From Paludibaculum fermentans (lineage in GTDB: Bacteria > Acidobacteriota > Terriglobia > Bryobacterales > Bryobacteraceae), in contig NZ_CP063849.1 of assembly GCF_015277775.1 (NCBI RefSeq), positions 930,001-994,000 on the forward strand: a DNA stretch of 64,000 bases. The letters are read 5' to 3'. Shown here one piece after another: positions 35,985-45,778 of the stretch (positions within the stretch are counted from its first letter, which is position 1; each line of letters starts with the position of its first letter). Below the pieces are notes generated by a model. The model did no database searches. It was given only the letters and a program-made list of their open reading frames with translations, and was not told the DNA's origin. Position numbers and translations under genes: made by a program.

Positions 35985-36710
35985 CTATTTCCTTGGCGGC
36001 CGCGAGGGACGAATCTCCACGTGGCTCACCAACGTCCGGTCGGGCATCGCCAGGATCATGGCAACCGCTTCCGCCACATCCTCCGCCCCGATCTTCCAAT
36101 CCGCCTTGCCTGCCCGCCCAAAATCCGTGCTCACACTGCCCGGAAGCACCGTCGTAACCTTCACACCTTCATATCGGTGATCCAGCAGGATTGCTTCACT
36201 CATTCCGCATAATCCGAACTTCGACGCGTTGTAAGCAGCACCGCCCGCAAACGCATTCTTCCCCGCCAGGCTCGCAATGTTCACAATCCAGCCGCCCCCC
36301 TGCTTCTGCAGTCGCGGCAGACCATGGTGGCAGCAGTTGTATACACCCGTCAGATTCGTTCCGATCACTGTCTGCCACTCTTCTGGCGCCATCGCGGCCA
36401 GATCCTTGAAGATCCCCACTCCGGCGTTGTTCACTAATATGTCAAGCACGCCGAATTCCACATCCAACCACTCAAACAGGGACCGTACTTGCTCTTCACT
36501 CCCAACATCGGCCACTCGGCCTGCAACCTTCAGGGCGAAAGTACTATTCGCCCCCCTGATCTCTTCCAGAGCCTTGTCGACGCCCTCCTGCGAGCGCCCG
36601 CAAAAGGCCACATTTGCCTCCGCCGCCAGCAGCCGTTCCACCACCGCTCGCCCGATGCCCCGGCTTCCGCCGGTCACCAATGCCGTTTTTCCCTTCAGAT
36701 TCAGTGTCAT
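35985..36710 (-). CDS. Short-chain dehydrogenase/reductase
   Basis: From the ATG at 36710 the product is 241 residues. Cofactor motif TGGSRGIG (13-20), NNAGVG (94-99), and the catalytic set Ser147, Tyr160 and Lys164 (AYNASK). NAD(P)-dependent oxidoreductase of unknown substrate; the FabG/3-ketoacyl reductase subgroup is a guess. Starting at a TTG at 36758 would add 16 residues. It is divergent from hemX. Confidence 0.9.
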   Translation of the reverse strand: MTLNLKGKTALVTGGSRGIGRAVVERLLAAEANVAFCGRSQEGVDKALEEIRGANSTFALKVAGRVADVGSEEQVRSLFEWLDVEFGVLDILVNNAGVGIFKDLAAMAPEEWQTVIGTNLTGVYNCCHHGLPRLQKQGGGWIVNIASLAGKNAFAGGAAYNASKFGLCGMSEAILLDHRYEGVKVTTVLPGSVSTDFGRAGKADWKIGAEDVAEAVAMILAMPDRTLVSHVEIRPSRPPRK

Positions 36711-36793
36711 GCTGACATGTTCCCATTCTGGAAGGCGCGCCTGCCGCGATATACTCAAAGCGTGCCGGCGATTCCTTCATTGATTGGTGGTGT

Positions 36794-37630
36794 ATGCCCG
36801 ACATGAGCCTGTTTTGGCTCCGGGTGGCTGCCGTCCTCTATGCGGCCGGCCTGGTGCATGCTTTTTTGACCGTCCTGCGCCGCGGAGCCCGCCTCTTTCC
36901 CTACGCATTAGGCGCTTTTCATGTCGCAGTGGTGCTTCATTTTGTGTCGTTCGTCGAGCATAGTGTCGAACTGAGACACCTGGCGGCCAATAACTTCTAC
37001 GAGACCGCCTCCTTGTGCGCCCTCATCTTCGCCGTTGTCTACCTCTTCGTCGAGTGGCGCTACCACTTCGCCATCCTCAGCATCTTTATCTTTCCCCTGG
37101 TCTCCCTGCTGACCCTGATCGCCGCCATGGGCGCGCCCATGGCCTCCTGGGAAGACGTCCGCGTCCGCAACGCCTGGCTCATCACGCACATCCTGTTGGT
37201 TCTAGTGGGCTACGCAGGCCTGCTGCTCAGCGCCGGAGCCGCTGTTTTCTATCTGCTGCAGGAACGCCGGCTGAAGCGGAAACATGGCAGTGAGGACTTC
37301 ATCGCCATGGTCACGCCGGACCGCCTGCCGCCCCTGGAGACACTCGACACCCTAATCACGCGTTCTATGAGCGTCGGTTTCGTGGCCGTCACCCTCGCCG
37401 TGGTGGCCGGCAGCAGTTGGGCGTCGATCGAATACGGGACTCGCTGGATCAGCGAAGCCAAGATCGTCGTCTCCCTCGTCACTTGGGGCTTCTACCTGCT
37501 GATGGTATTTCTGAGGATCTCCGCCGGCTGGCGGGGCCGCAAAGCGGCAGTGCTTTCGTTGACCGTGCTTGGGTTCGCGGTGATTACCTGGGCCGCGCAT
37601 GTCGGATTGAGGCCGCTGCTCGCCAAATGA
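36794..37630 (+). CDS. hemX: HemX/CcsA-like cytochrome c assembly membrane protein
   Basis: A 278-residue protein with about eight membrane helices. It belongs to the cytochrome c assembly (CcsA/HemX) family; its place directly before hemA is the classic hemX position, where it may limit glutamyl-tRNA reductase level. The histidines in AFHVAVVLHFV and TWAAHVGL could bind haem. A GTGGTG site precedes the first ATG; the ATG at 36803 is an alternative. A TATACT hexamer at 36750-36755 could be the -10 of the operon. hemA follows 13 bp later. Confidence 0.85.
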   Translation: MPDMSLFWLRVAAVLYAAGLVHAFLTVLRRGARLFPYALGAFHVAVVLHFVSFVEHSVELRHLAANNFYETASLCALIFAVVYLFVEWRYHFAILSIFIFPLVSLLTLIAAMGAPMASWEDVRVRNAWLITHILLVLVGYAGLLLSAGAAVFYLLQERRLKRKHGSEDFIAMVTPDRLPPLETLDTLITRSMSVGFVAVTLAVVAGSSWASIEYGTRWISEAKIVVSLVTWGFYLLMVFLRISAGWRGRKAAVLSLTVLGFAVITWAAHVGLRPLLAK

Positions 37631-37643
37631 CGGAGACACGCGC

Positions 37644-38909
37644 ATGAAGGTAATGCTCACGGGTCTCAGTTACAAGACCGCGCCGGTGGAGGTGCGCGAA
37701 CGCCTCGCGTTTGCTGAATCCGCCCTCGGCGAGGCCCTGGGCAACCTGCGTTCACAAGGCGGTGCGGAAGAGGCCATGATCCTCTCCACCTGCAACCGGG
37801 TCGAGGTGGCCATTGCCACCAACGGCGAGATCGATCTCGACCAGGTGCTGGGCATCATCGCCCAGAGCCGCGGCATCGACGCCGTCTGGCTGCGGCCGTA
37901 TCTCTATACCTTCCGCGACGAAGAGGCCATCCGCCACCTGTTCCGCGTAGCCGCCAGCCTCGACTCCATGGTTCTGGGCGAGCCGCAGATCCTCGGCCAG
38001 CTCAAAGCCGCCTACGCGGCAGCCAAGGAACACGGTTCCCTCAGCAACTTCCTCGACTCCGTCCTCACCCGCGCCTTCACCGTGGCGAAACGGGTTCGTT
38101 CCGAGACAGACATCGGCCGCAGCGCCGTCAGCGTCAGCTACGCCGCCATCGAACTCGCCAAGCAGATCTTCGGCCAGCTCAGCTCGAAAAAGGTGCTGTT
38201 GGTGGGCGCCGGCAAGATGTCGGAACTGGCAGCCCGCCACCTCCATCGCGCCGGCTGCGAACAGATCCTCGTCACCAACCGCACCCGGGCCCGGGCCGAA
38301 GAGATGGCCGGACTGGTCGGCGGCCACGTGATCGATTACGAGACGTTCCACGCCCGTCTGCCGGAGATGGACATCGTCATCACCTCCAGTGGAGCTCCGG
38401 ACTACCTGCTGAAGAAGGACGAGATGAAGCAGGTGCTCAAGAAGCGCCAGAACCGGCCTATCTTTCTGATCGATATTGCCGTGCCGCGCAACATCGATCC
38501 GGCGTTGAACGATATCGAGAACATCTACCTCTACGACATCGACGATCTGGGCCGCGAAGTGGAACAGAATCGCAAGGCCCGCCAGCGCGAGGCGGACCAG
38601 GCCGAACTCATCATCGACGAAGAGATCGCCCGCCTGCTGGAACGCATGAAGGCGCGCGAAGTCGCGCCCACCATCGTCAGCCTGCAGCATCGCTTCGAGG
38701 AGATGGGCCGCCTGGAATACGAGCGGATTCGCGGCAAGCTGGGCCCGCTGTCGCCGCAGCAGGAAGAAGTGTTGGCAGCGTATACGCGCGGCCTGCTCAA
38801 TAAGATCGCGCACGGGCCCCTCACCGAGATCCGCCGCGCGGCGGCGCAACCCGAAGGCGACCGCGTACTCACGCTGATCCGCCGGATGTTCCGGCTGGAG
38901 GATTCATGA
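37644..38909 (+). CDS. hemA: Glutamyl-tRNA reductase
   Basis: First committed step of tetrapyrrole synthesis: reduces glutamyl-tRNA(Glu) to glutamate-1-semialdehyde with NADPH. The 421 residues show the catalytic Cys50 in STCNRVE, the NADPH motif VLLVGAGKMSELAARHL (about 185-202), the linker RSETDIGRSAVSVSYAAIE and a C-terminal dimerisation helix. It follows hemX by 13 bp and its stop overlaps the start of hemCD (ATGA at 38906-38909), so the three form one transcript. Confidence 0.96.
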   Translation: MKVMLTGLSYKTAPVEVRERLAFAESALGEALGNLRSQGGAEEAMILSTCNRVEVAIATNGEIDLDQVLGIIAQSRGIDAVWLRPYLYTFRDEEAIRHLFRVAASLDSMVLGEPQILGQLKAAYAAAKEHGSLSNFLDSVLTRAFTVAKRVRSETDIGRSAVSVSYAAIELAKQIFGQLSSKKVLLVGAGKMSELAARHLHRAGCEQILVTNRTRARAEEMAGLVGGHVIDYETFHARLPEMDIVITSSGAPDYLLKKDEMKQVLKKRQNRPIFLIDIAVPRNIDPALNDIENIYLYDIDDLGREVEQNRKARQREADQAELIIDEEIARLLERMKAREVAPTIVSLQHRFEEMGRLEYERIRGKLGPLSPQQEEVLAAYTRGLLNKIAHGPLTEIRRAAAQPEGDRVLTLIRRMFRLEDS

Positions 38910-40564
38910 AGCTCAAGATCGGAAGCCGCGGTTCGCAACTGGCCCTCTGGCAGGCGCGCTGGGTGGCTTCGCAACTGGCCGTGCTCGGTGTCGAAACGGA
39001 CCTCGAGATCATTAAAACGACAGGCGACAAGATCACAGATGTGCCGCTCGCCAAAGTCGGCTCCAAAGGTCTGTTCACCAAGGAAATCGAAGAGGCGCTG
39101 CTGGAAGGGCGCATCGACCTGGCCGTGCACAGCCTGAAAGACCTGCCCACCGTGCTGCCGCCCGGCCTGACCGTGGCCGCCATCCCCGAACGGGAAACTC
39201 CGCAGGACGCCATCATCGGCTGCAAACTCGCCGAACTGCCGCATGGCGCGCGCGTTGGCACATCCAGCCTGCGCCGTTCCGCGCAGTTGAAAAAGCTGCG
39301 CCCCGACCTGCAAATCGAAAGCGTCCGAGGCAATCTCGACACCCGCCTGCGAAAGTTGGACGAAGGTCAGTTCGACGCCATCATGCTGGCAGGCGCGGGC
39401 CTGCGCCGCCTGGGCTGGGGCGACCGGATCGCCGAACTGATGGCGCCCGAGATCATGTGTCCCGCCGTCGGCCAGGGCGCCCTCGCGATTGAAACCCGGG
39501 ACGATGGCGGCGCTGCGTTCAAAGTCTGCAGCCAATTGGATCATGCGGCCACCCGGGCGGCGGTCACTGCGGAACGCGCCGTCCTGGCCTCGCTCGGAGG
39601 CGGCTGCCAGGTACCCATCGGAGCTTACGCTGTCGTCACGGGCGAGGAATTGCAGCTCCGCTCCGTTGTGATCGATCCCGATGGCGGAACCTTAATCGTC
39701 GACGAGACCAGCGGTCCGGTCAGCGCAGCCGCCGAACTCGGCACCGCCGCGGCCGGCCGCCTGCTCGCCGGTGGAGCCCAGGCGATCCTCGTGCAGGTAT
39801 ACGGAACGAACCAACCCCTGCACGGCCAGCGGGTCGTCGTCACCCGGGCTCGCAGCCAGGCCGGTACCCTGTCGTCGCGCCTGCGCGCCCTGGGCGCCGA
39901 CGTGATCGAACTGCCGGTGATCGACTTCGTCCCCCTGGAATTCACCGCGCCCGACTTCCCCTCGTACGACTGGGCGATCTTCACCTCCGTCAACGGCGTC
40001 GAGTTCTTCTTCGACAAGGTAAAGCCGGTAGCCGGACCCAAGCTCTGCGCGATCGGCTCAGCCACCGCCGCGGCCCTGCGCCAGCGCGGGTTGGAGCCCA
40101 CCGTCGTGCCGGATGAGTTCATCGCCGAGAGCGTAGTCGCCGCCCTCAGCACGGAAGGCCTCGAAGGACGCACCATCCTGCTGCCGCGGGCTTCTGTCGG
40201 CCGTGACGTAATCCCGGAGGAACTCACCAGGCTCGGCGCGCGGGTCGACGTCGTGCCTGTCTATCAGACCATCGTGCCGCCCGACCTGGCGCAGCAGGCG
40301 CAAGCCTTGTTAGGAGCGGCCAAGCCGAATTGGATCACCCTCACGAGTTCCTCAACCGTGAAGAACCTGCTTGCCGCGGCCGGGCCGGAGTTGGTGTCGG
40401 CGTCGAAGATCGCGTCCATCGGACCCGTGACCTCCGAAGTGGCTCGCCGCCACGGCTTGACCGTCACCGTGGAGGCCGTCCCTTCCACGATCGAAGCGTT
40501 GCTCGACGCCATGCAATCGTGGATGGCCCAACATGAACCTGCGCCAAAGCCTGCGTCTGCCTGA
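38906..40564 (+). CDS. hemCD: Fused porphobilinogen deaminase / uroporphyrinogen-III synthase
   Basis: A 552-residue bifunctional enzyme. The HemC half (about 1-300) makes hydroxymethylbilane from porphobilinogen; its dipyrromethane-binding cysteine is Cys234 in LGGGCQVPIGA, and RGNLDTRLRKL is the substrate-binding loop. The HemD half (about 308-552, starting GQRVVVTRARSQAG) closes the ring to uroporphyrinogen III. Fusion should pass the unstable hydroxymethylbilane directly between sites. Separate genes are the rule in most bacteria; fused forms are known in a few lineages. The 3' end overlaps the next gene by 32 bp. Confidence 0.94.
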   Translation: MKLKIGSRGSQLALWQARWVASQLAVLGVETDLEIIKTTGDKITDVPLAKVGSKGLFTKEIEEALLEGRIDLAVHSLKDLPTVLPPGLTVAAIPERETPQDAIIGCKLAELPHGARVGTSSLRRSAQLKKLRPDLQIESVRGNLDTRLRKLDEGQFDAIMLAGAGLRRLGWGDRIAELMAPEIMCPAVGQGALAIETRDDGGAAFKVCSQLDHAATRAAVTAERAVLASLGGGCQVPIGAYAVVTGEELQLRSVVIDPDGGTLIVDETSGPVSAAAELGTAAAGRLLAGGAQAILVQVYGTNQPLHGQRVVVTRARSQAGTLSSRLRALGADVIELPVIDFVPLEFTAPDFPSYDWAIFTSVNGVEFFFDKVKPVAGPKLCAIGSATAAALRQRGLEPTVVPDEFIAESVVAALSTEGLEGRTILLPRASVGRDVIPEELTRLGARVDVVPVYQTIVPPDLAQQAQALLGAAKPNWITLTSSSTVKNLLAAAGPELVSASKIASIGPVTSEVARRHGLTVTVEAVPSTIEALLDAMQSWMAQHEPAPKPASA

Positions 40565-40883
40565 AAGCGGCCAGACCATCGTCCTCATCCTCCATGCAGC
40601 TGAAAAGGAGCGCATGGAGGGCAAGTATGTGATGGGTTTGATCCCGGAAGAGGGCGGCAAGCTCGCCGTCGTCTTCGACGATTCGGTGACCTTCCATCGC
40701 GACATCGTCGAGAAATACGGCCTGAAGCCCCTGGGCGGCGGCTGGTGCACGATCGACACCAGCAGACAGGTCCTGCTCCTGAGCGGCCGCAGCACGCAGT
40801 ACGGCATGGAGCCCGATCGCAACATGACGCTGGCCGTGTTCCAGGCGCACTTTCCGAACTACTACTGCGACCGGACGGAGTAA
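40533..40883 (+). CDS. Conserved hypothetical protein translationally coupled to hemCD
   Basis: A 116-residue soluble protein ([20 protein letters not shown] and following) that overlaps the end of hemCD by 32 bp in another frame, so coupled translation is likely. It has no cofactor motif I recognise. A central GGGWCTIDT and a C-terminal FPNYYCDR, each with one Cys, are notable. Its position at the end of the haem operon suggests a linked role, but no function can be named. Confidence 0.65.
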   Translation: MNLRQSLRLPESGQTIVLILHAAEKERMEGKYVMGLIPEEGGKLAVVFDDSVTFHRDIVEKYGLKPLGGGWCTIDTSRQVLLLSGRSTQYGMEPDRNMTLAVFQAHFPNYYCDRTE

Positions 40884-40909
40884 GGCCGCGGGGCGCTATA
40901 GTGTCTCCG

Positions 40910-41680
40910 ATGCCCAGCGTATTCCGTGACAACCTGCTCGCCGGCCAGTCGGCCTACATCACTGGAGGCTCCAGCGGGATCTGCCTCGGAATCGCCCAAC
41001 TCTTCGCCCAACACGGAGCCCGCGTCGGCATCCAGGGCCGCAATCCCGATAAGCTGGCCGCCGCTGCCCAGACGCTCCCCTGCGAAACCTTCGCCGCCGA
41101 CGTCCGCGACTTCGCCGCCACCCAAGCCTGCCTGCAGGCCTTCGGCCCCTTCGACATCCTCGTCTGCGGAGCCGCCGGCAACTTCCCCGCGCCCGTCCTC
41201 GGTATGTCCGCCAATGGCTTCAAGGCCGTCGTCGACATCGATCTCCTCGGCACCTTCAACACCTGCCGCGCCGCCTATGATCACCTGCGCAAGCCCGGCG
41301 CCTCCGTCATCTCCATCTCCGCCACGCACGGCTCCCACCCTTATGAAGGCCAGGCCCACGTCTGTGCAGCCAAAGCCGGGGTCGACATGCTGAACCGGGT
41401 ACTCGCCCTGGAATGGGGCCCCGCCGGAGTCCGCGTGAACGTCATCGCGCCCGGCCCCGTCGACGGCACCGAAGGCATGCGCCGCCTGGCGCCGACCCCC
41501 GAGGCCCGCGCCAAAACCATGGCCGCCGTCCCGCTCGGCCGGTTCGCCGAGATCCGTGAGATCGCCGAGGCCGCCCTCTTTCTCGCCTCCTCCGCGGCGT
41601 CCTACATCACCGGCACCGTCCTGACCGTTGACGGCGGAGTCACCCTCTCCGCCGGCCGCGCGTTCCTCTCCGGGGTGTGA
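40910..41680 (+). CDS. SDR oxidoreductase, 2,4-dienoyl-CoA reductase-like
   Basis: From the ATG at 40910 the product is 256 residues. Rossmann motif TGGSSGI near the start, but no YxxxK; in its place [15 protein letters not shown] resembles the peroxisomal/bacterial 2,4-dienoyl-CoA reductase (DECR2-like) group, which uses a different catalytic set. A role in unsaturated fatty acid oxidation is thus likely. The start is supported by TATAGT ending 7 nt upstream (40897-40902) and no ribosome-binding site, consistent with a leaderless mRNA; a frame open from 40745 is ignored. Confidence 0.85.
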   Translation: MPSVFRDNLLAGQSAYITGGSSGICLGIAQLFAQHGARVGIQGRNPDKLAAAAQTLPCETFAADVRDFAATQACLQAFGPFDILVCGAAGNFPAPVLGMSANGFKAVVDIDLLGTFNTCRAAYDHLRKPGASVISISATHGSHPYEGQAHVCAAKAGVDMLNRVLALEWGPAGVRVNVIAPGPVDGTEGMRRLAPTPEARAKTMAAVPLGRFAEIREIAEAALFLASSAASYITGTVLTVDGGVTLSAGRAFLSGV

Positions 41681-41767
41681 TCGAAAATTCGCGGAAATCC
41701 CAGGAAACGCGCCAGCGCCGGGGTCCGTCACAACCTGAACTCGCCGCGTCCGCTACAATTCAATCCA

Positions 41768-43141
41768 ATGACCTCTTCCCCCACTCTTCTTAGACGTTTG
41801 GGTCTTTACTCGGCTACCGCGCTCGTCATCTCGAACATGGTGGGCACCGGCATCTTTACCTCGACCGGCTTCCTCGCCGGCGATCTGGGTGATCCCAAAC
41901 TGGTGCTTGGCATCTGGCTGGTCGGCGCCATCATCGCTTTGGCCGGAGCATTTTCCTATTCCGAGCTGGGGGTCAACTTTCCTGCGTCCGGTGGCGAGTA
42001 TGTCTATCTGACCCGCGCCTACGGCCCCACGCTCGGCTTCATGAGCGGCTGGGTCAGCTTCTTCGCCGGCTTCTCGGCGCCCATCGCCGCCGCCGCCCTC
42101 GCCCTCTCCGATTACCTGGGCTACTTCTTCCCCGCGCTCAAACAGCAGAACGCCTGGTTCCGCTGGAGCGCCGGCGAAATCGGCTTTCAGTTCGGTGGAG
42201 CCCAGATCATGGCCGCCGGCATCATCCTCGTCTTCACGGTGCTCAATCTCTTTGGCGTGGAATTCATCGCCCGCATCCAGAACACACTCACCTCGGTGAA
42301 GATCCTCGTCATGGTCGCCTTCATCGGCTTCGGCTTGCTGATGGGGCACGGCGACTGGAGCCACCTCACCCAATCCACCGTCCGCACCTCCAGCGCGCCG
42401 CTCACCGCCCAGTTCGCCATCAGCCTCTTCTGGATCTACGTCGGTTACAGCGGCTGGAACGCGGCTACCTACATCGCGGAAGAGTTGCAGAAGCCTGAAC
42501 GGACCCTCCCGCTCGCCTTGACCATCGGCACCATCCTCGTCGCCGGACTCTACCTGCTCTTCAACGTGGTCTTCATTTACGCGACTCCGCTCTCCGAGAT
42601 GAAGGGTGTCCTCGCTGTGGGTTCGTTAACGGCGAAGGCGCTCTTTGGGGAGAAGGTGGCGGGCCTCTTCAGCGGCCTGCTGGCCATCTCGCTGATGTCC
42701 ACTGTGAACGCCATGGTGACCATCGGACCCCGCCTCTACTACGCCATGGCCAAGAACGGCGCCTTCCTGCCTGTTGCCGCCAAGATCCACCCCGAATGGC
42801 GCACTCCGGTGCCGGCCATCCTCTGCCAGGGCGCCTGTGCAATGCTGATGACGCTCATCAACTTCGGCAACCTGATGACCTACATCGGCTACCTGCTCAG
42901 CCTGTTCGCCATGCTGGCCGTGGCCAGCCTCTTCAAGTTCCGCGGCCGGCCCGGCTGGCAGAAACTGGGTGTGGTCAGCTTCGCTTACCCGCTCATTCCG
43001 CTGCTGTTCGTGGTGCCCGGCGTGGTTCTGGTTTTTGTTGGATTGCGCTTCGCGCCCGTGATTTCGGCCCTGGCCGCCGCCACTCTGGTTTCCGGAGCGT
43101 TGGTCTACCGCTTCCGCCTGCGCGACCGGGTCGTGGAATAG
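41768..43141 (+). CDS. APC-superfamily amino acid permease
   Basis: A 457-residue membrane protein with about twelve helices. MVGTGIFTSTGFLAGDL near the N-terminus is the APC substrate/Na-binding unwound helix 1, and the spacing fits LAT-like amino acid transporters. Substrate unknown. The ATG at 41768 has TACAAT ending 8 nt upstream (41754-41759) and no ribosome-binding site, so the message is probably leaderless. It ends 8 bp from the convergent HD-GYP/GGDEF gene. Confidence 0.9.
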   Translation: MTSSPTLLRRLGLYSATALVISNMVGTGIFTSTGFLAGDLGDPKLVLGIWLVGAIIALAGAFSYSELGVNFPASGGEYVYLTRAYGPTLGFMSGWVSFFAGFSAPIAAAALALSDYLGYFFPALKQQNAWFRWSAGEIGFQFGGAQIMAAGIILVFTVLNLFGVEFIARIQNTLTSVKILVMVAFIGFGLLMGHGDWSHLTQSTVRTSSAPLTAQFAISLFWIYVGYSGWNAATYIAEELQKPERTLPLALTIGTILVAGLYLLFNVVFIYATPLSEMKGVLAVGSLTAKALFGEKVAGLFSGLLAISLMSTVNAMVTIGPRLYYAMAKNGAFLPVAAKIHPEWRTPVPAILCQGACAMLMTLINFGNLMTYIGYLLSLFAMLAVASLFKFRGRPGWQKLGVVSFAYPLIPLLFVVPGVVLVFVGLRFAPVISALAAATLVSGALVYRFRLRDRVVE

Positions 43142-43149
43142 GCCCGGAC

Positions 43150-45612
43150 TCAGTGAATCGTCTGCGTACCCTGGGTGTTCTGCTGCCAGAGCGCCCAGTT
43201 CTTCTGCGAACGCAGGCGTTCCGGACTGGCCGCCTTCACCTTGTACATCACGCGATCGGCTGACGAAAGCAGATCCTCGGCATCGGCTCCGCCGTGAGGA
43301 TACGTGGCGCTGCCGATCGAGACCGACAGTTCGAGCCCCGTCTGCAGCCGTGCCTCTTCCAGTACCATTTTGCGAATGTGCTCCGCGCGCTGCGCCGCGT
43401 TGGCGGCATCCAGGCCCGGCAGCACGACCACAAACTCATCGCCGCCCATGCGCGCCACGTAGTCGTACTCCCGGCAATTGCCCCGCAGCGCCGTGGCCAC
43501 CACCTTCAGGGCTTTGTTGCCCTCCAGGTGGCCGTACTGATCGTTAATCTGCTTGAAGTTGTCGAGGTCGCAAACAAGCAGCGAGACCACCTCGCCGCTG
43601 CGCTTGCAGCGCGCAATCTCACTGTCAAGATGTAGGAACAGCGACCGCGCATTGGGCAGCCCGGTGAGGAAATCGGTCGTCGCGGAGGTCTCGGCCTGCC
43701 GGTAGCGGAGGGCGTTCTCGATCGCCAGCGACAGCTTGGAGCTCACCACCAGCAGCACTCGCAGATGGTCTTTCGTGAAGGAGTCGCGTTCGCTGCTATA
43801 CAGCGCCAGCACCCCGATGACGCCATTTACGCCTTGCAGCGGCACGGCCAGGGCGCTCCGCAGGGTAGAGAACTTCGAGGGATCGTTCAGGTAGCCAGGT
43901 TCCACGGATGGGTTGCCGTTCAGGATTGGCTTTGAATTCTCGGCGACCCAGCCGGACAAGCCCTGCCCCACGGGAATCTCCAGCGCGGAGAATAGGCGGA
44001 AATTGTCGCCGCTGACAAACTCGGGATGCAGCAGGTTTTCCCGCCGGATATAGACGGCCATCGAGTCGTAGGGCACCAGTCGCTTCAGGCGGACGCTCAG
44101 CACCGACAGCGTCTCATCCAGGCTCAGGGAGCTGCCCAGGTTCTGGGCGAGTTCAAACAGCGCATGCGCCTCGTGCCGGGCGGCTGCAATCTTGCTGAGA
44201 AAGTCGGGCTGGTCGAGAATGGCGGCGGCTTTGGCCGCGGGCGATTTGTCCGAGCCTTCGAATCCGGCGGCGGGCGCCGCCCCGGCTTCAATCTTGATAT
44301 CGGTGCTCAGTTTGAGCGGCTCGATCTTGCGCGCCTTGGCCATGCGCTCCAGTTCGACATAGCGCCGCGCCAACACCTCGACCACCCGCGGGTCGAAGGC
44401 GCGTCCAGCCTCCTGCACGACCACGCCAATCGCCTGATCCAGCGGCATCGCCTTGCGGTACTGCCGATCGCTGGCCAGGGCGTCCAGGCAATCGACGGCG
44501 GAAAGGATTCGCGCGCCGATCGGGATGTCTTCCCCCCAACGTCCATCGGGATAGCCGCTGCCGTCCCACTTCTCATGGTGTGCGCGCACAATCGGTACCA
44601 CGGGGTAGGGAAACCGGACCCGCTCCAGGATCTCGGCTCCGACCACCGGGTGAATCTTCATCTTTTCGAACTCTTCAGGCGTCAGGCGGCCGGGCTTAGA
44701 GATGATATGCTCCGGCACGGCCAGCTTGCCGATGTCGTGGAGCAGCGAAGCCGCCCGCAGGGCTTCCATATCCGACTCGTTCAAACCCAATTCCTTGCCC
44801 ACTTCCATGGCATAGACCTGCACGCGCTCCAGGTGCTCGTGCGTGGTCTGGTCCTTGGCGTCGATGGCGAGCGCCAGCGCCTCGATCGTGCGCAGGTGCA
44901 ACGAAGCCATCTCTTCCGCGTGCGACCGGCCGTCTTCCAGCCGGGCCATATAGATACGGTACGAGCGGTAGAGCAGAAACAGGACAGGCACGGCCAGCAC
45001 AGGCAACTGCCAGCCCACTTCCCCCCGGGCTATGTCGAAAATCCCAGCCAGCACGGCGCCGGCTACGTAGAACGGCAGCATCCAGAAGTAGCGATTCTTC
45101 CAGATCACCGGCATTTTGACCTTGGTCTCCAGCGCCTCTTTCGTGGCCCACGGGAACGAGATCCCTACAAAGAAGGTGGCGCCGGTGAGGATCGCCCGCA
45201 ACGCGTCGTTGATTTCCCGCCGGCCTTCGACCACGAACACCCCTCGCGACGCGTAGTCGGCGAGAGCGATGGCGATGCACATGACGGAGACGGCAAACAG
45301 GCTGTCCATGATCCTGCTGCGCGACTTCTTCGACGACATCCACGTCTGCGCCAGCGCGCTCGCGGCGCCCAGGGCCATCGTCTCGGCCGGGGAAAGCGAT
45401 CGCAATGTGATGAGAACAAAGAGCAGGTTGATGGGCACCACGCCCAGGTCCGTGTGGTAGCCGACCTGCAGTACCGAGGCCAGAATGGCGAGCGTGAAGT
45501 AGCTGAGGTACTGTACCGGATCCTGGTTGCTCCAATACCGCAGCTGCGGCAGGAACACAGCGATTCCGAGAACAATCATGATCCGGGTATAGGTCTTCGC
45601 CACGTTCGACAT
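43150..45612 (-). CDS. Membrane HD-GYP/GAF/GGDEF dual c-di-GMP enzyme
   Basis: An 820-residue protein. The N-terminal 210 residues hold about seven membrane helices. An HD-GYP phosphodiesterase domain follows (about 235-420) with intact LHDIGKLAVPEH (His-Asp about 292-293) and HHEKWDGSGYPDG. A GAF sensor (about 490-640) and a C-terminal GGDEF cyclase domain (about 660-805) with ARMGGDEFVVVL (GGDEF about 723-727) come next. The inhibitory I-site RxxD (REYD) lies exactly five residues before GGDEF. Both the degrading and the making activities therefore look intact. It is divergent from the sigma-54 activator gene. Confidence 0.93.
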   Translation of the reverse strand: MSNVAKTYTRIMIVLGIAVFLPQLRYWSNQDPVQYLSYFTLAILASVLQVGYHTDLGVVPINLLFVLITLRSLSPAETMALGAASALAQTWMSSKKSRSRIMDSLFAVSVMCIAIALADYASRGVFVVEGRREINDALRAILTGATFFVGISFPWATKEALETKVKMPVIWKNRYFWMLPFYVAGAVLAGIFDIARGEVGWQLPVLAVPVLFLLYRSYRIYMARLEDGRSHAEEMASLHLRTIEALALAIDAKDQTTHEHLERVQVYAMEVGKELGLNESDMEALRAASLLHDIGKLAVPEHIISKPGRLTPEEFEKMKIHPVVGAEILERVRFPYPVVPIVRAHHEKWDGSGYPDGRWGEDIPIGARILSAVDCLDALASDRQYRKAMPLDQAIGVVVQEAGRAFDPRVVEVLARRYVELERMAKARKIEPLKLSTDIKIEAGAAPAAGFEGSDKSPAAKAAAILDQPDFLSKIAAARHEAHALFELAQNLGSSLSLDETLSVLSVRLKRLVPYDSMAVYIRRENLLHPEFVSGDNFRLFSALEIPVGQGLSGWVAENSKPILNGNPSVEPGYLNDPSKFSTLRSALAVPLQGVNGVIGVLALYSSERDSFTKDHLRVLLVVSSKLSLAIENALRYRQAETSATTDFLTGLPNARSLFLHLDSEIARCKRSGEVVSLLVCDLDNFKQINDQYGHLEGNKALKVVATALRGNCREYDYVARMGGDEFVVVLPGLDAANAAQRAEHIRKMVLEEARLQTGLELSVSIGSATYPHGGADAEDLLSSADRVMYKVKAASPERLRSQKNWALWQQNTQGTQTIH

Positions 45613-45729
45613 GTGCGCTTCTATCCCAGATCATCGGCGGATCTTGCTGGAAACATTACCATTCTGGCCAGCTAAGCAAACTCCCACGCTCATCTAAGGC
45701 TAGTTTGAGTGAGGGTTCTCGATGATTTC

Positions 45730-45739
45730 GGCTATAGCC
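45730..45739. promoter_or_regulatory. Palindrome upstream of the sigma-54 activator gene
   Basis: GGCTATAGCC is a perfect 10-bp palindrome 39-48 bp before the activator ATG, in the 166-bp divergent region shared with the HD-GYP/GGDEF gene. It could be a dyad operator. No TGGC-N8-TTGC type sigma-54 promoter was seen nearby. Confidence 0.3.
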
Positions 45740-45778
45740 TGAAGAGGAAGTAGTCGAATAAACAACTAGGCCAATTTC

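Noticed and set aside
45661-45778. Sigma-54 promoter upstream of the sigma-54 activator
   Set aside because: No TGGC(A)-N-TTGC(A/T) with correct spacing; the only TGGC lacks a matching GC element.
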